This document shows, piece after piece, positions 43,548 to 55,619 of a stretch of 64,000 bases of DNA (within the stretch, counting starts at the first letter, position 1; each line of letters begins with the position of its first letter). The position numbers and the translations under genes are program-made. The notes under the pieces were generated by a model. The model was not told where the DNA came from. It was given only the letters and a program-made list of their open reading frames with translations, and did no database searches. The DNA lies in contig OZ023194.1 in the NCBI GenBank assembly GCA_963995505.1, forward strand, positions 15,930,428 through 15,994,427. Reading direction: 5' to 3'. Origin of the DNA: Hypericum androsaemum. Lineage: Eukaryota > Streptophyta > Magnoliopsida > Malpighiales > Hypericaceae.

Positions 43548-44606
43548 TGTTTTTTGTACATGTTATAAGAAATCAGTTGTTCAATATAACATGGTTGTTC
43601 TAATAATACGAATGTGTGAATGTTTTTTTTGGGAAACATTCACCTAAGCATGTGAGACAGAAAAGTAACCCACTCACACGGGTGTTTACCTCAGTGGGAG
43701 TCAATGAGTTGATTCCTTGTTGAGATGAGGCAGTTTTATGAACATCATTACATCGAGTGCCTGTTCTAAAAATTTAATGCTGTCTTGCTTAACTACAAGA
43801 GATGTTCTTGTTAAAGTGCGAGATTTTTGATAATGCATGCATCTGTTGCTGCATTGGATTTATTTTGTAAATCCAAATGATAAGAAATAAGTGGAACTTA
43901 TCATTAATCTGTCTATATAGCCTAGAGCAGTTTTTAGTAAACTAAAGTCGTTGTTCAGTAAAACATCGAGACTGATGCTCTAGTATGATGTTTAATTATA
44001 AATTACATGCGCTCATTTTTTTTAAAATGAATGAACATCATAGGACGTGGACTGTACCATGTTTGCTTTGTCGACCAATGGATGGGAAATCATTAACTGA
44101 TTTCTGTTTCCCTTGTGTGAGACCAATTCCGAAAAATATGTTTTTTCAAAACTCTATCCTCATGATCCTTAACGTATTTTGAAAATATGATTCTGTGCTG
44201 CTAGCTTGGAAAGTCTATGAAAAGGTCATGATTCATTATTCGACCTAGCAAGACTGACTAGAAAAGCAGGCTTTATCATGATGGAAGAAATACTTATAAA
44301 GGAAAAGGTTCTTCATCGATCACATTCCTAAGTTTCGTTGTTCAATGGTGCGCACCTATTGTGTTGAAAGTAATACAATATTGAACACGATTAAATTGTT
44401 TGAAATCACATATGCAAACAATGAAATATGAGATGAGACCTAGGATAAGGCATACCTTACGTAATGAGAATGTCGAGATGCTATCATTCAAGTAGCCCGT
44501 ATGTGTGTGCTCTTGGGTTTAGCTACGTGCACTCGATGTATGCTGGTCGCACGAAATTTTTGCTAAACATAATCTGAGACATTGTTGATTATGATCAATA
44601 ATGTGT
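43548..44606 (+). other. Copia 3' non-coding region
   Basis: About 1.06 kb between pol and the PPT with no long frame; unusually long for a Copia 3' spacer. No function is visible. Confidence 0.6.
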
Positions 44607-44616
44607 GAGTGGGAGA
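44607..44616 (+). other. Polypurine tract
   Basis: GAGTGGGAGA directly before the 3' LTR. Confidence 0.85.
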
Positions 44617-45167
44617 TGTTGGACTAGGCCCATTTGCACCCATTATTGGGCAAAAATGGGCCCAGGCCCATTAGGCCCAAAAGCCATTGGGCTTTTGGGA
44701 TGCCACGTGGCATGACACGCGGGCGACACGTGGCAAACCTAGTGGGTAGCTCCGCCACGTGTCAAACACGTGGCATGCCACGTGGCAAAGCTAGTTGATA
44801 GCTTCACCACGTGGCGCCACGTGGATGACACGTGGCGCACATGTGTGAGCCGGATCTCCCTATAAAAGGGAGAAACTACTGGTGATTATGGGGTACTTTT
44901 CCCATTCTGAGAATACACTTCAGAGAACCTTTTTCAGTATAGTCCCGGTAGTTCTCAGATTTTGCAAAGCAAGGAAACTCGTGGAAATTGTTTACGTATC
45001 CAATCCGTTTGTGATCGTAAACCACCAGTGACAATATCTTGTTATCCGATCCTGTTTAAAGCACGCTACAACAAGTAAGTCTTGTTATTTATTAATGAAT
45101 TTATTTCATTAATTATGAGGTAATTAATTCATGATTATTCGTTAATTATGGGCCCAAATTTTCTTCA
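44617..45167 (+). repeat. 3' LTR of 8.5-kb Copia
   Basis: 551 bp. Lacks a 33-bp stretch with three CACGTG boxes present in the 5' LTR; otherwise only scattered substitutions. Confidence 0.96.
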
Positions 45168-46599
45168 TATAATTTTCTCATTACATAGTTTTCCCATTTC
45201 GGGCTCTTTGGGACATTCATGTTTACTAATTTTGAACATTCCGAAGTACAAGCCTAGCAAAATGAAAGCAATTACACCTTGAAGGAACGTTTAGTTCCGT
45301 CAAGGAGTTGGACCACCTAGGGCACTCCCAGAATTTGGGGAGCATGAAATATAGGAGAAATTCTCGATTGCATTCAATCCCGTCAAAGATAGCATGGCTC
45401 CGTTGACACCAGGTTCCTATTTAGCTCCTTCATTTTCGATTTAGTTCTATAATCATCTAAAGATTATATTATCATTCACATTTGATTTTTAACAAATGTT
45501 CGAATATCTTTTTGTACATTGCTTTTAATACCTTTTTTTAGAATCATTGCTTTTAATACCTGCACTAAGTGAACCATATGATCTTTTCATTAGACAGTAC
45601 TCAACATCCAATCAAATTAAATTGACTAGTATAAATTTAAATTAAATAATAATCTGAAAATTCTACCAATTTTCCAAGCAACCCTCCCTCCATGCCAAAG
45701 TGGTCCTGTGGTTTATGAAGTGTCATTAAGCATTTTTGGAGTTGACGAGTTTAATAGTCGCCACAATATGGTTAATTAGGCAAGTCCATCTCACCCAATT
45801 CAAATATAATTTAGTCGATTATGTAGTATTCAATTTTTAGGTAGTCTAAATAAATAATTAGATAAGTTGGAGTTAAATTAGAAAAATATATATTTTTAAG
45901 ATTGGATATAATATACTGGGAAATTCACTTCATAAGATTTTAGACTTGAGTTTTGAAAAATTGAACAAATTGGTACTTGAGTCTATTTGGGTCAACAATT
46001 TTTATGGAATATCAAAATAGTCCTTGTTTCTCCTAACAAGTAAATAAAAGTGAAGGAAATTGATAAGCAACCCAAAAAAACTCGTCCAACAGAGCCACTT
46101 GCAAACTCAAATAAATGAATAAAATCAAACCCTCCAAGCAAACCTCTAATAATATAAGAAACGGAACGAGGGACTAAAAAATAATAGAATAGACCTCCCA
46201 ATCAAGGCAGACCTTGTGAGTTTTTTCGCCCAAAGAAATTAGGCAAGCTGAGGTAATTGCCTTGAACTCCCTATTTCTACCAAGACATGCATTCTTAAAC
46301 GAAAAGTAAAATCCTTAAACAAATCGAAAAGTTACCAAAAAAGTTATCAATAAAAAATGGGTTGCTCGATCGAGTGAGGAAGTATTAGTTGTATAACGAA
46401 CAGGACTACAAAAGGAATATGCCACATTGTATTGAACTATCTTGGACATTCTACCAATTACTTCAATCTAATTGCCTTTCTTCTTTTCTGTGTCATTCTT
46501 AAACTGTCGACCTCCATCGCCAAGTTTAACAAGAACAACTGATGAAATCCTAATACGAACCGGAACTCGCTAAACATACATGGAATTGTAAAGATTCCG
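45168..46599. other. Spacer of tandem unit 2, right part
   Basis: Resumes the duplicated AHL-unit spacer interrupted by Copia. CCTCCCTCCATGCCAAAGTG, GTGGTTTATGAAGTGTCATT and AATATGCCACATTGTAT match 34,325-34,375 and about 35,850. No gene. Confidence 0.6.
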
Positions 46600-46745
46600 C
46601 GTTATCTGGGAGGAGGGGGATCGGGAAAACCGATGGGTTCTCGCACACGAAGAGGACGACCGTAGCGGGGCCGACAGCGACGATCAACCTGACCACGCTA
46701 CCGACGACATAGTCATTATCGTAGGCGGTGATGATATCGGGATAA
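46600..46745 (-). pseudogene. AHL (PPC domain) relic 3
   Basis: Minus strand reads DIITAYDNDYVVGSVVRLIV then AVGPATVVLFV, matching the PPC-domain end GxVVGGSVVGxLxAxGPVxVV. The plus-strand phrase GACCTGACCACGC/CTGACGACATAG-like order matches relic 1 around 33,345-33,375. Only the second half of the domain is present. Confidence 0.6.
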
Positions 46746-46930
46746 AAGTTTCAGGAGCTGGATGCTCGAAAAATTGATTGACGTATGAGATCCCACTCCT
46801 TCGTGTATAATATATATTTTCAATTTAGAAAATAACCAATTAGATCGATGGTGATCGATCTGATCAGTTGACCCAAAAGACGGACCGGATCAGCCTCGGG
46901 GTTGTTAATGGAAACCGTGAAAAAAACTGA

Positions 46931-47020
46931 ATGTACTATAATTCCACAAATCAAAGTAATAAAAGTATTTGTGGAATGTACTATAATTCCACAAATCAAA
47001 GTAATAAAAGTACTTGACCA
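46931..47020. repeat. 45-bp tandem duplication with internal hairpin
   Basis: ATGTACTATAATTCCACAAA repeats with a 45-bp period. ATTCCACAAAT and ATTTGTGGAAT form 11-bp inverted arms. Confidence 0.85.
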
Positions 47021-47854
47021 AAAAAAAAGTAATAAAAGTATAGTTTAATAAAAGTCTAAATATTTTAATGAACAAAGTTTTGACATTTTGCCGCTCGACT
47101 AAGTTTTCAGGTTTTTTCTATAAAAAAAAGAGTTTTCAGGTTTGAAAATAATAATGTTAAATATTTATAAAAAATTGGTTAGTTGAATTCGAAATTAAAT
47201 TAATCGAGGTAATAATATTCGAATATCAAGTAATTTTATAGGATATTTTTTTGAAAAAGGATCATGCATAGTAGCAGAATGAGTGGGTCCCACTCCTTTT
47301 CCCAATATTCTCTCTGTGGTTTTCCACTCCTAAAAACCCCAAAATCTCCTTCCTCCCACGCTAACTACACTTGCACTCTCCTCTTTCCGCCTTTCCTTTC
47401 ATCTTAAGTTGCTTTCACTTGCAACCTCCCTCTCTCTAGGGTTTTCTACATCTCCCTCTCGCTCTCCTCTTCCTTCAGGTAAGCTGCTGCTCCTACACTC
47501 CTCCCCACGCCGTGGCTCTTTTTCAGCCCTTTCTTCTGCTCAAGTTTGAACTTGGTCTTGATTGATTTATATACCAATTTCTCTTTTCTTTTTTTCTCTT
47601 GGCAATGGAAAAGTTTGTTCTTTTCACATATTTTTAGATACCCTTTTCCTGATTATTATTCCTCTATTTATCTTTCCTCTTTTGGTCTAGTGTCTTGCAG
47701 GTTCTTAATGATGCATCTCAGTACTAGCTGCTTGGCAGGTGAAAGGACCCTTTAACTTGTGTGAAAAATGGAAACTTTTAATATTTCCAGCTCTAAAACC
47801 ACTGCCTTTTTCTTTTATTTGTATGTGTCAGGTGGGGACAGGTAAAAGGTGACA

Positions 47855-49182
47855 ATGGCGTCGACATCCAGGGGAGTAGGTTTTGGGGATGGTGGCGGCA
47901 GAGGGGGTCCGCAGAGTAGGTAAACCCGGACCCAGACGGCTGGGAACTTGGGGGAGTCGGTATTTGAAAGTGAGGTGCTGCCGTCTTCGCTGGTGGAGAT
48001 CGCACCCATCCTTTCTGTTGCCAATGAAGTCAAATCGAGCAACCCTAGGGTGTCTTATCTCTGCATGTCTCTATTAGATTGCCCGCATTTTGGTTAGCTG
48101 CATTGGCACCTCGTGCTCTACTGTGCGCTGAAGATAATGTGTTAAAGTTCGTCCTTGATGTATGTTTGTTTATGTGTACACTTGCCGGTCGTTGTACATT
48201 GTTAGAGATATTGGAGATTGAAGCTACATTGTGGTAGATAGACCAACGAGCTCACGTTTGTGTTTGAATTTTGTTGTTCTCGAACTCTGTTGACAAATTT
48301 CAGGACTTGGTCATTTGTGATACTAAAGCTGGATGGAGTCGTGGCCTTTTTGAGCAATTTATTCCATGTTTTAGCATCAGTAGTCTGTTGCTGACCTTCT
48401 TCTGACTTCTCAAGTTGTTTTCGTGTTGTAGGCTGGTTTTATGCTTTTGTGAAAGCTCATAGGTTGGATCCCACTTCTAGTGGACCTGGTGTTCGTCAGT
48501 TCAAAACCGCCCTTCTTGAACGTCTAGAAAGGGTATCCAAGATTACTCCCTCTTATTGGTTGAAACTTTTTCTACCAGTGAAATGGGCCTGAAGGCTAAT
48601 ACATCAGTTACCTCTTCCTTTCCACTCCAATTATCAGGAAAATGATCCAACCTTGATGGGGAGCGTGAAAAAGAGTGACACACGAGAAATGCAAAGTTTT
48701 TACCAGCACTACTACAAAAAGTATATCCAGGCATTGCAGAATGCAGCTGATAAAGCTGATCGGTTAGTTTTGAACTTCATAAAGAAAGATCGCTTGGAGT
48801 TGCAAACTTAATATATCTTTTTCGTGTTCCATGTTTAATATCCATTACCACTTAATTCCAGGGCACGGCTCACCAAGGCATACCAGACTGCTAATGTTCT
48901 GTTTGAGGTTCTGAAGGCTGTAAATATGACGCAATCCATTGAAGTTGATCGTGAGGTGAAATGTCGAGGCACTAAACATCTTGCATACTGTATTGGTGTT
49001 CCATTGTTAGATGACTAGGAAACAGTAGCTAGACTTATGGTTGCTCTGTACTGAACAATTTTTTCCGACAGATTCTAGAAGCTCAGAATAAGGTTGCAGA
49101 AAAGACTCAGATATATCTACCATATAACATTCTCCCTCTTGATCCTGATGGCCCAAATCAGGCGATCATGGGATTTCCTGAG
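47855..49182 (+). pseudogene. Callose synthase pseudogene, N-terminal exons
   Basis: ATG 47,855 is followed after 22 codons by TAA (47,921). In frame beyond it comes [20 protein letters not shown] and [15 protein letters not shown], the conserved start. Later exons: 48,433-48,532 ([17 protein letters not shown]), 48,638-48,762 (ENDPTLMGSVKKSDTREMQS, YKKYIQALQNAADKA), 48,862-48,955 (TKAYQTANVLFEVLKAVN) and 49,072-49,182 (VAEKTQIYLPYNILPLDPDG). These form the Vta1-like N-terminal domain. All the latter exons have proper GT-AG borders and open frames, so the first stop is the main lesion here. The join after YLC (48,065) is disturbed. Confidence 0.92.
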
Positions 49183-49665
49183 GTTGGTTATGTTTCAGTT
49201 TTCCCATGCATGGCCAGTCAATTGGCCTCTATGTTCCAATTGTTCAATGAGTTCAAACTCGGGGTGAAAAGAGGTAAACCTATTTATGAATGATAATATG
49301 AAAAAAGATGGAAGCTTAAGCTGACCCACTTTATTGGATATGATTATTTTTCTTGTCCGACTATCGATATTTGAGAAAGATACTTTGTCTGTTGAGTCTT
49401 GCATGAGGTTGTGAAACCACTTATTTTGTGGAATTGACCAGAAAGGGAGAGATAACTAAGGATAGTTTGGGAAAAATATGATCTTCTAAGTCTGAGCGGG
49501 AATACTCTTCTGACAGCAATCATGGGGAGTTCCATAATTATCATGTGATGATGTCACTGGCTAGCTTTGATGGCTTTGGCTCCAGGATTATTAATTAAAG
49601 CTGAGCAACAGGTTTAGATGTATCTTGCTCAATTGTCTGCACTGGTTTGGTTTTGATATCTGCAG

Positions 49666-52142
49666 GGTTTAATTTACATTACGGCTAGGAAATATTACCC
49701 ATCATGAATATATTCAGGTTTTTCCTATATTCCTTTGCCATTTCTGTAGTTCAGTTCTTCAATTTGTATTCTGAGTCCTAGCTCCATTTTACAGGTTGGC
49801 AAAGGACGGGATGTTGGTTTAAATCAGATTGCTGTATTTGAGGAGAAGGTTGTTGGTGGTAATGGAGAGCAAGTTCTTAGTCGAGATGTATACCGGCTTG
49901 GACAACTTTTTGATTTCTGCCGAATGATGTTCTTCTACTTCACCACTGTGGGCTACTACTTCTGTACAATGGTACTAGACTTTCTTAATTTAACTCGCAA
50001 TTCAAGATTAGGGTCTCTAAACTGTTGAATGGTCAGGTTGATGCAGTTGGAAAGGGTAATGGAAATGGATAAGCATGTAGTATTTATTCTAAGTTTCTCG
50101 AACTAGAGAAAATGCATAGCGAATGTTATCTTTCCTTTCACGTGATTAAATGGAATTATTGTCCATAAGGTACAATTGCCAAGTTTCTTGTGGCCAACTT
50201 AAATCTCGGTTGGTAGATTAGAAACACCACAAAAATAATCCTGAAACCATATTTTTCCCTTTGACATGCAGCCTCTTGTGTTTTCTTGCAGTTACGTACA
50301 ATTTCTTTTCTAATGTCATGCAGCTTGCAGTGCTTACCTTCTACTTTTTCCTCTATGGTAAGGCTTATTTGGTGAGCTTATTTACTTATTCTTATGAGCA
50401 TCTGTCTTTCGGCTGATTACATGAGTTGAACTTCGAGCACTTCGTTCACCACTCCAGATTCTTTCCTTGGCTACATTAAGCTGCCACTCTTGAGGTTATT
50501 TGCTCAAGGTTTATGCAAATGCTGCTATTGCTGTTTGTCATGTCTCTTCAGTGCACTGAATTGCTGCTATTTCAGACACTTTCTGGAGTTGGTGAGACCC
50601 TTGCAGTAAGAGCCATAATCACGAAGAACACAGCCCTCTCTGCTGTCCTAAACACTCAGTTTCTCTTTCAAATTGGTATTTTTACTGCTGTGCCAATGAT
50701 TTTGGGATTTATCTTGGAACAAGGATTATTTAGGGTAAGAGCTTGGATTCTATCGATGAGTTCTATTTTTTGTGGCCAAGACTGCTACTATTGGTTGATG
50801 CTGCATTGCAGTGCTAAGGAGTTTTCATTCTACATTTAGTCCATTACTCATGATTGGTCTTCCATTCATTAGTTGTGGGTTTTGTCTGGGTTGTGTAGGA
50901 GGCTGTGTAGTGTCTGTTGGCAGTGTGGAACCTGGTGACTGCAAATAGAAAAAAAAACCTACTCTGGTAGGCAGATGCCATGCATTCTTCCTTTGCTCGG
51001 TCATGTCCTTTCCCGCACCACTTGGGTGCTCATAGTAGGAACTTTGAGGTTCTTAAGTCATGTCCTGGTTATGAATTTTTCATGCATGCATCCAATATAT
51101 ATACAGTTTGCAGCTCTGCATAATCTTGCTTGCATGCTTGTGAATGAATTCAAAAGCGTCGAGTTGTGCTACTAGTCTCCTGTGCAAGATTGGATGGCTG
51201 GAGCTCTGGTGGTTTATATTTGTCCATGGTCCTGAGAACTTGAATAATGTATTCCATGTGTAAGTGCCTTTGCTTGGTGGATTGTGGCTGTGTAGCCATA
51301 TTATGTATTAAACTGGCGTCGGTTGATGGCCACTGGTTCATCTGAATGTTCTTGTGAGATTGATTTTTTCCCATGTTATTTATGCTAATTAAATGGCTTG
51401 AAACTTCCAGTAATCCACCCATTCACTGGTGTCGCAGGCCGTTATCAATTTCGTGACGATGCAACTTCAGATGTGTTCTGTCTTCTTCACATTCTCATTG
51501 GGCACAAGAACTCATTATTTTGGTCGCACAGTTCTCCATGGCGGTGCTAGAGTATGTCTCTGCTCTTTTATTTTCTTTTGCAATTGGAATTGAGATTTTC
51601 TGACTGATGCTATGCAACCCAATGCATGTTCCCTTTCCAGTATCAAGCAACAGCCAGAGGCTTTGCGGTGCGCGATATCAAATTTTCTGAAAACTACAGG
51701 CTCTACTCTCGCAGTCATTTTGTGAAAGCGTATACCATCTTCACTCTCTCTTCTCTTTGTCTCTTCTCTTTCTGTGGGTGGCCTAAAGTTTTCATTTTCT
51801 TCCTTCGGGATAGTAGTGGTGCTTTTGTTGATAGTCTACCTTGCTTATGGTACACTGACAGTGCCCTGTCCTACGTTCTTCTTTCAGTTAGCTGTTGGTT
51901 TATGGCTCTTTCTTGGCTATTTGCTCCATATTTGTTTAACCCTTCCAGATTTGAGTGGCAAAAGTGACTTTTTTTCTTCTATTCCTCTCACTGTACAGTT
52001 TTGTTCTCGCTAATAACATCCTCCTTTTTCTTTGTTCTAGGATGGTTGAGGACTTCAGAGATTGGACAAATTGGCTGCTTTATCGAGGTCGGATTGGAGT
52101 CAAAGGAGAAGAGAGCTGGGAGCTTGGTGGGAGGAAGAACTG
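49666..52142 (+). pseudogene. Callose synthase pseudogene, C-terminal exons
   Basis: Exons: 49,666-49,717 (RLGNITHHEYIQ, frameshifted start); 49,795-49,971 (VGKGRDVGLNQIAVFEEKV, QVLSRDVYRLGQLFDFCRMM); 50,324-50,371 (LAVLTFYFFLYGKAYL); 50,576-50,734 (NTALSAVLNTQFLFQIGIFT, GFILEQGLFR); 51,438-51,551 (AVINFVTMQLQMCSVFFTFS, GTRTHYFGRTVLHGGAR); about 51,642-51,965 (YQATARGFAVRDIKFSENYR, then shifted VLLLIVYLAYG and ALSYVLLS, SWLFAPYLFNP); and 52,041-52,142 (VEDFRDWTNWLLYRG, GVKGEESWE, then shifted). This is the late glucan-synthase/transmembrane part of the FKS1-like family. Confidence 0.92.
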
Positions 52143-54722
52143 GTATGTTTCTGAGTTCTGGCTTCACTTTTAGAAATGTGCTTCCGTCCATCTGTACGTG
52201 GCAACAAGCTAGCTTCTTTTTGGGGAGGAAAAAAAAAATCAAGCTTAGCATGTTCCTCCTTTTTTCTGTTAGGAGAAGCAAAATTTACAATAGGTATTCT
52301 TCCTTAGCTTAGAAATGTTTTACTTTGTTATTCATAGTCAGATAACGCTTATTCAGAAAGTATGATTGTATCAAGTACTAAACCTATTCAATCTCCAACT
52401 TCTTGCTGCAATGGTGTGTCTTGTCTGGCTGTCTAACAAATTATACTTTAAGAAGATAAAGCAGCCGTGAGCTCTCTGTCTTGTTCTGCTGCTGTTTTTT
52501 TCCTTCTTGTCGGATGACGTTTTTTTTTTTGGGTGGTGAAAAGGTCTGATGTGTTTTGAGCAAACTGTCACATGGAGTTTGTTTCGAGCCTTGAGGAGGG
52601 ATTGGCTTCTCAGGATTACCTAACCCTGTTCATCCTGTATCTGAGTTTCTGACCTGAATCATAGAGAATGAAGGAGCAACCCTTAATAGTCTGAATCCTT
52701 TGTTGAGGGAATTGGCCGTTACATTCGTTCATTGAGACTTGTTCATGTTTGTGGGGGCATCAAGAACCAAATGGTGCTGGAGATGATGATGATGATCCCT
52801 TGTAACATCAGTTGAAATTGTACAATTCTTCATCAGTTGAAATACAATTAGTGATTTTTGGTTTGGATTCTTACAGAGAAGCAGACTAATTAGGCAAGTA
52901 TTTGCAATCACCGAACAGGTTAACCAATTACAAGTGAGATATATATATATATGCACGTAAAGTATGTTTTAATTATTAGGTAATGCATGCCATAATGACT
53001 CAGGGACGAGACCAAGTACCATCATACGAAGTGCCAAGTGTCGAACTAATTGCCATACGATGATGATACGTCGTCTTATTTTTTATTTGGAGGTATGTTT
53101 GGTGGAATCGCATGCACCCGTTATTAGGAGTTTTAGGGATTGCATTGTAACAAGTCACATAAACCGCCTCGCCTTATAGAGGGAGGGGTATAAATAGTTC
53201 CAATCCGCTCAGGCATAAATAACATATCACGGGCTCCTCGTCCAAGACCTGCGCCCGCTTGCTATACACGAACACAGGGATGGAAGGAACGGGTCTCATG
53301 CGCACACAAGAACCACAAATCTGGTTTCAAATTGCATTCAGATTGGAGATTGCAAAAGGTTTGGGCCGAGCCTATAAAAAACAGTTTGGGCTGAGTCTCT
53401 GAGGCATTTGTATCCATGTCCATATTGAATTCAGTTGGACCCTATAACATTTTGAATAGGTAAAGCTTTAAAACCAAAGTGTCACCAAATGAAGATGAGA
53501 ATAACCAGGGACTAAAAAAATATTGAGAACTTATTCCACATACCAATTAGGAAGGAAGGAATGCCCACAACAGTAAGAAAATGAATTATTATTATTATTG
53601 TTGACTTTCAAGTAAAGACGACAAATCTAACAAATACAAGCATGCATAACCAATCTTTATGAAAATTGCCTATAATAAAAATTTATTCAAACTGCAAAGA
53701 AGAAAGATACTTAAAAGCATTAAATGGTACAAGGTGTGCGACCCCAAACCCAAAGAATCAAGACGTGGATTGTCAGATGTAGCAGTGGAAAATATAAAAC
53801 AAGGATCACTGCAAATTTGGAAAGACCAAAAAAGTATAACAATGCTTAACTATATATTGCCATATAAAAGAAGAATTATAGCCCGTAATTTTCAGCGGAA
53901 CTAATAAAAAATATAACACTACATAACCAACAATGAGCACAAAGCGTACAAAGTCAGAGCCGTGTGGCATCCAAATGCTCCCTTATAGGCTTAGGATTCA
54001 TCTATGACACGAGCAAGATGTAAATTTTCAACAACAGTGTAATACACTATATGACATTTTCAAAGTCATAACAAAACAATGGCGATTTCTAAAAATAAAA
54101 AAAAAATTAGCAAGCAACATATCACGGCCCAAGAATGAGGAATATGAACACAGAAGGATATCTTGAGAGAAAAGAGATCGAGAGAGAGAGAGAAGAGAAG
54201 TAGAGAAAGAATAGGTAGAGAATAGGAGAAGGATATTATTGATGTAATCTTCCAATGATCTGTAGAATAGAGGAGATATTCATTTTATAGCTACTAGCTG
54301 CTACTGATCTACTAACAAGCAGTTGCAATCTGTTACAGGCGGTTATGACCGTTCTTAAGTTCCCGCCAGTATCTTCTACGTCAGCCGATGGTGTTCACAC
54401 CCCATAAGAGCCACGTCACCCTTTCAAACGCGTTACTTCTAAGCACGTGACACACTCGTTGGAAGTCAAAACAAATAAGAGAAATTTGAAGATTTTTCCT
54501 TGTGAGCATATGACAATTTAGAAAACCTCCACCATGCTTGAAGACACTCAAGAAACCATCATATGTTCCTAGCCCTCCAAATTTTTTTGATTGGTACGGC
54601 GCATTGGTCATTTTATAAGAAATTTTCTGTCTCCATCGGGAATTAGATGACAACTGATTTCAAAGGATGAGAGAGTAGACAAAAATATGCCTAGACGACA
54701 ACTAATTTCGCGTAGTTTATTC
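52143..54722. other. Spacer between callose synthase and F-box relics
   Basis: No gene recognised. 52,770-52,795 has a short (GAT)n, 52,941-52,953 a short (AT)n. 54,180-54,215 is a GAGAGA run. An open stretch at 53,659-53,904 has no family motif. Confidence 0.55.
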
Positions 54723-55358
54723 TCAGAAAAATAATAATAATTTCGCGTAGTACCGATATATCTCCTCCGGCGAGCCGCCCTCCTCCCCATTGCTACTGTT
54801 CCCGTCCTCCCCGCCGCCAACCCTAGCCACGTAGCTGAACCCAGCGTCCTCCTCAATCCTAAGATGCGTCATCCCGATGAAGTGAACATTAACGGGGACC
54901 AGATCGAGGTCGGAATCCGCGTCGGAGAACACCAGCTGGTCGCCGGCAGCGGCGTCCCCGTCGGGATCCAGGTAGCAAACCTCCCGGCCCTCGGGGGAGA
55001 CCCCATCCAGAGGAACGGCGTCTTGAGCACACGGTTACTGCCGGAAGATCCGGGATCCGGACAGGTACCGCGGGCCCCACTCGAAGAAGAGAAGCGCCGG
55101 GGATCGGGAGTTGTGGGGCCCGATGCGTTGCCAGAAGCCGAGGAGGCGGTCCCAGCGGTGGAGGGTGGCGTAGAGGAGCTTGAAGGGGACGCGGCCCTGG
55201 CCCCACTGGGGGATGCACGTGCGCGGGAGTGCCAGAGCTTGCTTCCTCCGTCCCTGTAGAGCTCCGCGAAGCGTTTCGAGGGGTGCAGCAAAAGCTGGAC
55301 ACGTCGTCCGTCGCCAGGAACGATAGGATGCTAACCTGAACGACGCCGTCGAGGCCAT
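54723..55358 (-). pseudogene. F-box protein gene, multiply frameshifted
   Basis: Reading the minus strand from 55,358 across shifting frames gives VVQVSILSFLATDDVSSF (F-box), KRFAELYRDGGSKLW, then QWGQGRVPFKLLYATLHRWD, LLFFEWGPRYLSGSRI, TPFLWMG, SPEGREVCYLDPDGD and DLVPVNVHFIGMTHLRIEED. This order matches the plant F-box proteins of the At3g12350/At5g39450 type (GKxxFKLLYxTL...FFEWGPxxxxGSR...TPFLWM...NYLDPDG...DLVPVxVxF). At least four frame changes are needed, so it is a pseudogene. The fragment ends after GSPEEIYRYYAKL at a stop near 54,723. GC-rich, unlike its surroundings. Confidence 0.82.
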
Positions 55359-55619
55359 TTCCGCAAATTGATGCTATGTTTTTGTTTTTTTTCCCCTGTC
55401 CTCTTCTCCGAATCCGGTTATCCTTTCTGAGGGGGAATTGAATTGATTTCTGGGAGTTGGTAAAGGGAGATTATTCAGTTTACACCGGACCGGAGTGGGG
55501 ATCACGGGAAGAGTGCTTGGGCCCAAGTCCAAGCCCATCGTCACCTTTCTATGTTTCGACGTCTTAAACTGATCATTGAATTGGGCCTCTGCCTCTGTGC
55601 GATTCATTACAGTAAAACT
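55359..55619. other. Spacer upstream of the F-box relic
   Basis: No recognisable feature. Confidence 0.5.

Larger units (their letters stand above)
36698..45172 (+). mobile_element. Full-length Ty1-Copia retrotransposon, 8.5 kb
   Basis: LTRs at 36,703-37,286 and 44,617-45,167 enclose a PBS, a 2.1-kb leader, gag-protease, integrase, RT, RNase H, a 1-kb 3' region and a PPT. The insertion is flanked by the 5-bp duplication TATAA (36,698-36,702; 45,168-45,172). The integrase-before-RT order defines Copia. LTRs are nearly identical apart from a 33-bp length difference, so the insertion is fairly recent. Pol is broken by one frame shift and one amber codon. It inserted into the spacer of AHL tandem unit 2. 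Confidence 0.96.
47330..52142 (+). pseudogene. Callose synthase gene with central deletion (unprocessed pseudogene)
   Basis: This relic keeps its exon-intron layout: a 5'-UTR exon (ending CAG|GTAAGC at 47,478), N-terminal exons to 49,182, then directly late exons from 49,666. The missing middle would hold roughly residues 260-1450, including the cytosolic glucan-synthase core. Intact plant callose synthases (GSL/CalS) have about 1900 residues, over 40 exons and make (1,3)-beta-glucan at the plasma membrane and cell plate. Introns exclude a processed copy, so it is a duplicated gene that lost its centre. The last C-terminal exons are also absent. Confidence 0.93.

Noticed and set aside
53659..53904. 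Lys/Arg-rich 81-codon frame
   Set aside because: AT-rich sequence, no family motif, no gene context.
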